Assembly: GCF_033807715.1 (NCBI RefSeq)
Contig: NC_084591.1
Span: 44,840,368 to 44,904,367 of the forward strand
DNA from: Cololabis saira
Lineage: Eukaryota > Chordata > Actinopteri > Beloniformes > Belonidae
DNA: 64,000 bases
Direction: 5' to 3'
Below are positions 56,572 through 64,000 of the stretch, piece after piece. The translations under genes were made by a program, and so were the position numbers. How positions within the stretch are numbered: the stretch's first letter is position 1; every line of letters begins with the position of its first letter. The notes under the pieces were generated by a model, which did no database searches, had not been told where the DNA came from, and worked only from the letters and a program-made list of their open reading frames with translations.

Positions 56572-58019
56572 GGTCCAACAATCCACTCCAAGATGCTCCT
56601 GATAAGCAAACTAGACTGGGTCCATTGCATCAGTGACCTCCGACCTCAGGACACAGAGGACTAGCCGCTCCAGAGTTTTCATGATATGTGATCTTAAGGC
56701 CACTGGTCTGTAGTCATTTAACTCCGCCGGGTGCCCCACCTTGGGCACTGGTACGAGACAAGATGTTTTCCACTGCACTGGGACCTTGCCTGTTTGAAGA
56801 CTCCAGTTGAAGATCCACTGGAGGGGCTCTGCCAGTTGGGCTGCACAGTCTTTCAGGAGCCTTGGGCACACTCCATCCGGGCCTGCAGCCTTCCCTGTAC
56901 GCAGTCTCCTGAGCTCCGCCCCCACCTCGTCTGCTGTAAAGGACAGTGGTAGTTGGCCATCAGTAGTGGATGATGTAGCTGTAACTGTGGCTGCCGGCGT
57001 GGAGACAGTGGAGCAGGGGCATCAGCCGCAGCAGACACAATGGTGGGGGGGATGGATGCAGGGGTAGGGTGGACACAGCCCCTTCCATCAAACCTGTTAA
57101 AAAACAGGTTGAGGTTGTTGGCTCTGTCCACATCTCCATCTGTGGCCTGGCCATTCTTCTTAGAGTAACCAGTGGTGTTCCTCATTCCCTTCCACACCTC
57201 TCTGATGTTGTTCTGCTGCAGCTTGCTCTCCACCTTCCTTTTGAAGTCCACCTTTGCCTTTCTCAGTCTGTCCTTCAGCTCATGCTGAACCTCCCTGAGC
57301 ATCTCCTTATTGCCCTCCTTGAACGCCAGCTTTTTCTGGTTGCCGCTTGATGGTACTATCGACCCAGGATTTATTATTGGGGTAACAGCGAACAGTCTTT
57401 ACTTGCACCACAGTGTCCCTACAGAAGTTTATGTATTCCGTGAGTGTCTCCACCCTCCTATCCACGTCCATGTTGTTGTCCTGTGGCTCTAGAAGTACAG
57501 TCCAGTCTGTACAATCAAAACAGTCCCGGAGAGCCTCACTTGTCTCCGGGGACAATTTCCTGACTGAGCGGATGGTAACAGGAACCTTTAAAACACAGGG
57601 TTTGTATTTTGGCTGGAGAAAGACCAGATTGTGATCAGATCTGCCAAGAGGTGATAAAGCAGCCGCAGTGTAGGTTTCCTTGGCATTTCCATAAAATAAG
57701 TCCAGTGTCTTATTTTCCCTTGTGGGACAGTCCACATACTGAACAAACCCTGTCAGATGGGAGGAGGGGATAGTGTTGTTAAAATCCCCCGTTATTGCAA
57801 TGAATGCACTAAGATGCTTGTTCTTGAATTTTAGCAAAAGTTTCATGAATGACGTCACACGCCACGTCACATGCGGCCCGTGGAGGAATGTAAACAACAA
57901 TGGCGACGATGTGTGAAAACTCCCGTGGTACATGATACGGTCTAAGACCGACTGCCAACATTTCAATATCATGACAGCAGATCTTGTCCTTCACTGTAAC
58001 ATGACCAGGATGACACCAT

Positions 58020-58855
58020 CTATTGTTCAATTCAATTTTTTTCAATTCAATTTTATTTATATAGCGTCTAATACAACAGATGTTGTCTCTAGACGCTTTC
58101 CAAAGATCCAGAACATGAACATAAACATAAACATAAACATAAACCCCCGAGCAATTATTATATAAACAATGGCAGGTAAAAACTCCCTTAGTGGGAGAAA
58201 AGCCTTAAGCCAAACAGTGGCAAGGAAAAACTCCCCTTTAGGAGGGAAGAAACCTTGAGCAGGACCAGGCTCATAAGGGGGGACCCTCCTGCCGAAGGCC
58301 AGACTGGGGGAGTCAGGGACGTCGACAGCACACAGCAGGCAGGTGGAAGCAGCAGCGGGATGACCAGAGGTGGGGGGGGGGGGGCGTCAGCAGCACACAA
58401 CAGTCATGTGGAAGCAGCAGCGGGATGACCAGAGGGGGGGGGGGGCGTCAGCAGCACACAACAGTCATGTGGAAGCAGCAGCGGGATGACCAGAGGGGGG
58501 GGGGGGGTGCAGGCAGGCGGAAGCAGCAACAGCAGACATCCACGTAGGCAGGTGGAAGAAGCAATGGGATGACCAGAGGGGGGGGAGGGCCGGGAACACA
58601 GGCCAGAACGCAGCTCCTGAGGCTCCGGCCTGCAAACATACACAAAAGAGAAAAAAGGGGGGCCGGCACAAGAAACTACAGGAACAATGGACAAAAATGA
58701 TAGCTATGAGATATTTATAATAAATAAAAATGGTAATGGAGAAGAGAGGCAGGGAAAAGGAGAGGAGAAGAAGGGTGAGAGGCACCGCCCAGCGGATCAT
58801 GTCGGTGCCCCCCTGCAGCATAAGCCTATAGCAGCATATCTACCGCATATCTGTT
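58020..58855 (-). repeat. L2-like 3' UTR sequence, minus orientation, with poly-G tracts
   Basis: Starts (on +) with caattcaattttatttatat and contains 'cgctttccaaagatcc', then three copies of a 'gcagcgggatgaccagag' unit each ending in a g-run (58370-58510). The same sequence lies inverted at 59600-59975. 58690-58855 matches 1-130. Confidence 0.75.
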
Positions 58856-59599
58856 GACCAGCAGCATCAATCCCCCGCCTTTGTTTTTTCCGGTCGTCTT
58901 GACGTTCCTGTCCACTCGCACAGTAGAGAAGCCGGGTAGGTTCACGCAGGAGTCAGGTATGTTGTCATTCAGCCACGTCTCCGTAAAGCACATGAGCCTG
59001 CACTCCCTGTAGAGTCTCTGGTTCCTCACCAATACCAGCAGCTCGTCACACTTGTTGTGGAGCGAGTTGACATTCCCCATAAGGACCGTCGGCAGAAAAG
59101 GCTTATATCTCCACCGCCTAGCCTTTAGCTTAGCTCCTGCTCTGCAGCCTCTGAACGGCTTCCACAGTTCATTCGGTATCGTATGTCGAACTCCAAAACC
59201 GGTTCTTCTCAAAGCCAGAAGCTCGTCCCTCGTGTACACAGCTTTACCCAAAGCTGTGTCCATCACGGAAAAAAATTAGATACGATTCAATACTCACAAT
59301 ACACTAACAAACAGGAGCTACACAGACTTGCTGCCACTCTGCAGCGCATGTGCAAACAAACTCCTCCCCCCTTTGTTTATTTGTTTTCTTTTTTCCTATA
59401 AACATATAGTATCCTGTTTACATTTAAGAGAGAATCAGGTTTTTCTGCAGTGGCTCACTCAGCTGCAGTCACTCAAGGACATTAATGAACAGCAGTTGTT
59501 GTTAATTGTTGTTTCTGGAGATGGTGAACCAGCCCTGGGCTGAATGAGAGTAGTAGATAATAACACTGCATCACTGATATGATCAATTCCACATGACTG

Positions 59600-59975
59600 T
59601 TGTGTGCTGCTGACGCCCCCCCCGCCCCCCCCCCCCACCTCTGGTCATCCCGCTGCTGCTTCCACCTGCCTGCTGTGTGCTGCTGACGTCCCTGACTCCC
59701 CCAGTCTGGCCTTCGGCAGGAGGGTCCCCCCTTATGAGCCTGGTCCTGCTCAAGGTTTCTTCCCTCCTAAAGGGGAGTTTTTCCTTGCCACTGTTTGGCT
59801 TAAGGCTTTTCTCCCACTATGGGAGTTTTTACTTGCCATTGTTTATATAATAATTGCTCGGGGGTTTTTGTTTATGTTTATGTTCATGTTCTTGATCTCT
59901 GGAAAGCGTCTAGAGACAACATCTGTTGTATTAGACGCTATATAAATAAAATTGAATTGAATTGAATTGAATTAA
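59600..59975 (+). repeat. L2-like LINE 3' UTR, plus orientation
   Basis: Inverted match to 58040-58400; ends in a (TTGAA)n tail, gaattgaattgaattgaatt. Confidence 0.8.
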
Positions 59976-60069
59976 TTCCAGTTGTTTTCTTGCAGGTGCC
60001 AGATCCAAACGTTATCATAACGATTAAACTCTTTTTGTCCTGGGCATTACTCACCCAGTGCTCTTACCT

Positions 60070-60480
60070 AATGGCACTTTTCCACTAGTACCTATTCATC
60101 CCAACTCGACTCGCCTCTACTCGGTTTGGTTCTTTCCCACTAGGGGTCTAACGTGCCGAGTAGATACTTTTTCTGTAACTACTCTGCCGAGGTTCTAAGC
60201 GGCTGAGTCGGCTGTATCTGACATCATCACACTACAGGCCACCGATTGGTCGGGGGGTTGGAGTCAGAGGTCTGAGTCAGGATGTGACATAAGCGAAAGA
60301 GCGACTCTGACGGCTTCTTGTTTATTTTATTCAACAGGCAATGGCAGCAAAAGTCTGTTTGGTGATTCAACTCTGAGGTGCAGATGTTTATAAACCTGGT
60401 GGCTGAGGAGAGAATTAAAAAGGAATCTAGACGGGCGATAAGGAACGGCCAGATCTACCAGGAGCTCTGTCACTTCATAA
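60070..60480. mobile_element. Harbinger-like non-autonomous transposon, copy 2 (truncated)
   Basis: Starts tggcacttttccactagtac and matches the complement of the right part of 19962-20682 (for example 'cgtgccgagtagatac'). Confidence 0.65.
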
Positions 60481-61660
60481 CTGCCCAGCTACCAACGTAT
60501 TTTTCAGGGCCAGCGGACAGCGGAGTCGCGCTCTGAGCCACAGCTGCAGCTCTAGCAGGGCTGCCAGTAGCTCGAGGCAAGTTTGTCTTGTTTGTTTGCT
60601 TGTTGCTCTGTGCCTTATGATTTTGGAGTTCCCTGTGAGTAGGCTAAGGAGTTTTTTGTACATCTCTGTGGATTTCCTGTTGAAGTTTTTTGTGTTTTAC
60701 AAATTAAACTACGCCATGTTTTTGGCCAAAGTTTAACCCTGTCTGGCGTCGTGCTCTTGGGTTCAGAAAAGAAATCCATAACACATATCTAGTTAATGTT
60801 TTTAATATATATTAATTATTACATCGTTTTATAATTGTATTTAACAACTGTATTTAACAATACAGACAGTTGATGTGTGTTTATTATATGATATTGCTTT
60901 TGGGTGGTGCCGGCGGCTGGAAGAGATGTTTGTGCTGGAGGGGGAAAGAAGCGTGGCTAACAGAGAGCTAACAACAGCTAGCCTACGCTCAGATAAACGG
61001 AGGCAATGTCTGAAAGTTTTAAAAAGAAAGAAAGCTGTCGGAGAAAAGTGTAAATGATTATCCGTTACTCGTTAATCATCTTTTGGTCCACTTTATTGAC
61101 TCTCCGTCAACAACACACACAACACAGGGATGACGGACTGCTATTTTGCGGGCTGGTGTTACAGTCTAAAGGGTCCGTCTCTGAACAACCACACTTGGTT
61201 CCTACGCTGGTGTTACAGTCTAAAGGGTCCGTCTCTGATCAACCACACTTGGTTCCTACGCTCTGCGTAACATCATTACAACACAGTGACAGACAGGGCC
61301 AAAACTAACAGCCGCGATAAAGCTGCTGCTATTCATTTCATGCTGTTAAGAATTCTGCACTAAAGTTAAGCCAAATTGTATTTTAGTTTTCTTATTGATT
61401 GTGAGTTTGACTGGATGTCATTCAACCTTTGAACCTAGTAGGTAAACTACCTCCTTTTGAAGGGAAATTTACTTATTTTTTTTATAACACTATTCTGCAC
61501 TACTTGTTTTAGTTTACAATTTCATGTTTATACATTTTGGCACCAGTGCTGATAAGTTTTGTTTTGATCCAATGATGCAGTCAGTGAAAAGAAATACATG
61601 TCCATGTTGGAGAGAATGGACAATAAAAGAAACTTGGGACAATTTGAGTTTTAGTCCTCT
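60481..61660. other. Unassigned repeat-rich stretch
   Basis: Includes a direct duplication of about 54 bp (61153-61260, 'ggtgttacagtctaaagggt') and short ORFs without recognised family. Probably transposon-derived. Confidence 0.4.
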
Positions 61661-61679
61661 TTTTTTTTTTTTACTTAAT

Positions 61680-61825
61680 TCATTGCCAAAATGTAACTGA
61701 TCGGGAAAAAGTATCGGAATTGTATCGGGAGCCAAAAAAAGTGATCGGATGGTGAAAAAGGGATCTGCAGATACTCAAAGTCAAGTGATCGGATCGGGAG
61801 CAAAAAAATCCTGATCGGGAAAACC
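61680..61825. mobile_element. hAT-like transposon end fragment
   Basis: Repeated 'tgatcgggaaaa' and 'gatcggatcgggagcaaaaa' motifs are typical of a common fish hAT fragment. Only one end is seen. An AT-rich ata/tat tract follows (61828-61908). Confidence 0.45.
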
Positions 61826-62029
61826 CATATATATATATCCATATATATCTATGTATATCCATAAACATCTCCATATATATAAATATGTATGTACATATAT
61901 ATATATATAGGATCACTCCTATATAGCTATGTTGTCGGGGGCATTACGCCCCTGGTAGAGTCTCCCACGGCAAGCAGGTCCTAGGTGACGGGCCAGACTA
62001 AGAGCGGTACACAAGCTAATCATGGCAAA

Positions 62030-63345
62030 GAAGAGATAAAGGACCGTTACGTCGCCCGGATTGGCGTCACCGAGGCCCCTCCCTGGAGCCAGGCCTGGGG
62101 TTGGGGCTTGGAGGCGAGCGCCTGGTGGCCGGGTATTTGCCCGTGGGACCTGGCCGGGCTCACCCCGAAACGCCGACCTGGGCCCGCCTTCCTGTAGGCC
62201 CACCACCCGCAGGAAGGTCCATGAGAGGCTGGTGCAATGTGGGCTGGGTAGCAGTCGTGGCGGGGTGCCTCGACGACCCAATCCCTGGACCAAAACCCTC
62301 ACAGTGGGGACATGGAATGTCACCTCGCTGGGGGGGAAGGAGCCGGAGCTTGTGCGTGAGGTTGAGAGATACCGACTAGAGATAGTCGGGCTCACCTCTA
62401 CACATCGGGTCGGGAAAGGTCTCTCACGGTTGTTTGTGCCTACGGGCCGCACAGCAGTGCGGAGTACCCGGCCTTCTTGGGGTCTCTGGGAAGAGTACTG
62501 GATAGTGCTCCAACTGGAGACTCCATTGTTCTACTGGGGGACTTCAACGCTCACGTGGGCAATGACAGTGATACCTGGAGAAGCGGGATTGGGAGGAACG
62601 GCCTCCCCGATCTGATCCCGAGTGGTGCTTTGTTGTTGGACTTCTGTGCTAGTCACAGTTTGTCCATAACGAACACCATGTTCAAGCATAAGGGTGTCCA
62701 TCAGTGCACGTGGCACCAGGACACCCTAGGCCGGAGGACAATGATCGACTTTGTTGTCGTTTCATCTGACCTTCGGCCGCATGTCTTGGACACTTGGGTG
62801 AAGAGAGGGGCTGAGCTGTCAACTGATCACCACCTGGTGGTGAGTTGGATACGCTGGCGGAGGAGGAGGTTGGACAGACCGGGCAGACCCAAACGGATTG
62901 TGAGGGTCTGTTGGGAACGTCTGACTGAGCCCTCTGTCTGGGACATCTTCAACTCTCACCTCCGAGAGAACTTCTCTCAGATCCCGGGGGAGGCGGGGGA
63001 CATCGAGTCCGAGTGGACCATGTTCTCTGCCTCCATTGTCGACGCGGCGGCTCGAAGCTGTGGTCGCAAGGTCTCCGGTGCCTGTCGTGGCAGCAATCCT
63101 AGAACCCAGTGGTGGACACCGGAAGTAAAGGATGCCATCAGACTGAAGAAGGAGTCCTACCGGGCTATGTTGGCCGGTGGGACTCCTGACGCAGTAGATA
63201 GGTACCGGCAAGCCAAGCGAGCCGCGGCTCGGGCAGTCCTGGCGGCAAAAACCCGGGTCTGGGAGGAGTTCGGTGAGGCCATGGAGGAGGACTTTCGGTC
63301 GGCCTCAAGGAAATTCTGGCGGACCATTCGGAGCCTCAGAAAATA
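62030..63345 (+). pseudogene. LINE endonuclease fragment (craniofacial-development-protein-2-like type)
   Basis: Encodes VGTWNVTSLGGKEPELVREV (endonuclease start, about 62300), then a deletion after the HRVGKG codons near 62415, then a long frame including [47 protein letters not shown] and [10 protein letters not shown] (the catalytic DFN and DHH boxes), ending [11 protein letters not shown] near 63340. The known role is APE-type nicking of target DNA. The deletion and the missing RT make it dead. Confidence 0.8.
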
Positions 63346-63923
63346 TAAACAACAAAACACTCTAAAATTACATCGTACTCATACATATGTGTCAGTTGAG
63401 TCAGGCAAAGTCAGTTACATCCAACTCCGATTGATATCGTAACTGGCAAGGTGGTGCCAACTCGTCCCGGTTTAGGAAACCAAACTAGCACAAATACCGC
63501 TAACAAAATACATGTTACAATGCCACAGTACACTAAATAAAAAGCTAACAATATTGAAAAACTGTAGTAATGCTTATGTAACATTTACCCACCTGAAAGA
63601 ATAAGTATAAAAAAGGAAATGTGAGTCGGCTGATAGTTAGTGCCTTTTACTGGTCGCAGTGTTAACTGACAACTGAAGAATTCAGTGCAACCCACAGCTT
63701 ATATACCCCCAGGTGACCTCCTGCCTTTTATACTAAAAAAAAAAAAGAAATTCTTAAAATGTAATGGGGGTGTCTGTAAATATGCAATATAAGAGTTAGA
63801 TATTAAATAACATATTTAAGTGAGCAGGTAATTAAATATATGAATATCCTATGTGCCACACATAGCCTACTGTAATGTACTGAAAAACTGTGATCCTAAA
63901 TGATGAATGAAAAAAGAGGAAGT
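63346..63923. other. 3' flank of the VH segment; nothing recognised
   Basis: AT-rich sequence without a gene or clear transposon end. Confidence 0.5.
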
Positions 63924-63961
63924 AGTTTTTGTTTGAGTCTCCTGCTTCTTCTCTCACTGTG
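63924..63961 (-). promoter_or_regulatory. 23-type recombination signal of the VH segment
   Basis: On the minus strand: heptamer cacagtg (63955-63961), 22-bp spacer, nonamer acaaaaact (63924-63932). With 12-spacer D segments this obeys the 12/23 rule. Confidence 0.9.
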
Positions 63962-64000
63962 TCCGTCTGGCGCAGTAATACACTGCTGTGTCTTCAGTCC
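63962..64000 (-). CDS. ighv: VH segment, 3' end only (window edge)
   Basis: The minus strand encodes ...DTAVYYCARR, the framework-3 end with the conserved Cys, followed directly by the RSS. The rest of the V exon lies past the window end, so functionality cannot be judged. Confidence 0.9.

Larger units (their letters stand above)
54300..59270 (-). pseudogene. Rex1-like LINE, broken by two insertions
   Basis: Minus-strand pieces in order: endonuclease start 58826-59266 (MGNVNSLHNKCDEL, CFTETWLND); endonuclease end 57307-57972 (ITGDFNN, SDHN); linker and RT start 56611-57302 (GKAAGPDGVCPRLLKDCA, LNDYRPVALRS); RT core 54676-55317 (LFFDFSSAFNTIQP, GAPQGTVLPPFLF, catalytic YYDDTAIV); C-terminal tail to about 54310 (LFFAAVCWGGSLA, HPLHSLLEQQRSR-like). 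It is split at about 58020-58855 by L2-like 3' sequence and at 55338-56571 by an LTR-like insertion, with frameshifts. It is not active. Confidence 0.8.

Noticed and set aside
59855..59870. gggtttttgt as an RSS nonamer
   Set aside because: Part of the L2-like 3' UTR, also present in the other copy; no heptamer.

Overview
The window is vertebrate genomic DNA, almost certainly from a teleost fish. Genes are split by GT/AG introns, the repeats are typical teleost ones (L2/Rex-type LINEs, DIRS, hAT, Harbinger-like and THAP-bearing elements, AT-rich MITEs), and the core is an immunoglobulin heavy chain (IgH) locus of teleost layout.

Layout. (1) 1-4.4 kb: LINE debris, then the last four exons of a cytochrome P450 family 2 gene on the + strand, with a solo LTR in its last intron. 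(2) 4.4-10.5 kb: transposon debris, including an LTR-like stretch, a GC-rich 33-bp minisatellite inside an LTR-type element, and a decayed LINE reverse transcriptase. (3) 10.5-21.9 kb: a complete-looking 11-exon CYP2 gene on the + strand (488 codons), with AT and GT microsatellites, a DIRS remnant, LINE 3' ends, a SINE-like repeat and two DNA transposons in its introns. (4) 22-24 kb: a gag remnant with a zinc knuckle, and a MITE. (5) 24.4-39.6 kb, minus strand: the IgH constant and joining regions. In transcription order these are seven JH (one a pseudogene), Cmu1-4 with a secretory tail, two mu membrane exons, Cdelta1-7 and two delta membrane exons. (6) 40-49.5 kb: repeats, including a 35-bp minisatellite grown from a LINE, a head-to-head pair of LTR elements, a DNA transposon with a conserved but broken ORF, and nested MITEs. 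(7) 50.0-52.3 kb: six DH segments, each with 12-bp-spacer recombination signals on both sides, one side degenerate in one of them. (8) 53.8-63.3 kb: MITE, GATA microsatellite, a Rex1-like LINE broken by two insertions, Harbinger-like and hAT fragments, and a second LINE endonuclease. (9) 63.92-64.0 kb: the 3' end of a VH segment with its recombination signal, cut by the window edge.

The immune segments run V-D-J-Cmu-Cdelta on the minus strand. D segments carry 12-spacer signals on both sides, and J and V carry 22/23-spacer signals, so the 12/23 rule allows V-D-J joining and disfavours direct V-J joining. Every mu and delta junction I could check is phase 1 (membrane exon 1 to 2 is phase 0). 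Cmu1 can therefore splice in frame to Cmu2 (IgM) or to Cdelta1 (the chimeric teleost IgD). No IgT/IgZ constant exon lies between the D/J cluster and Cmu or elsewhere in the window. Family names rest on reading the translations; no database search was run.
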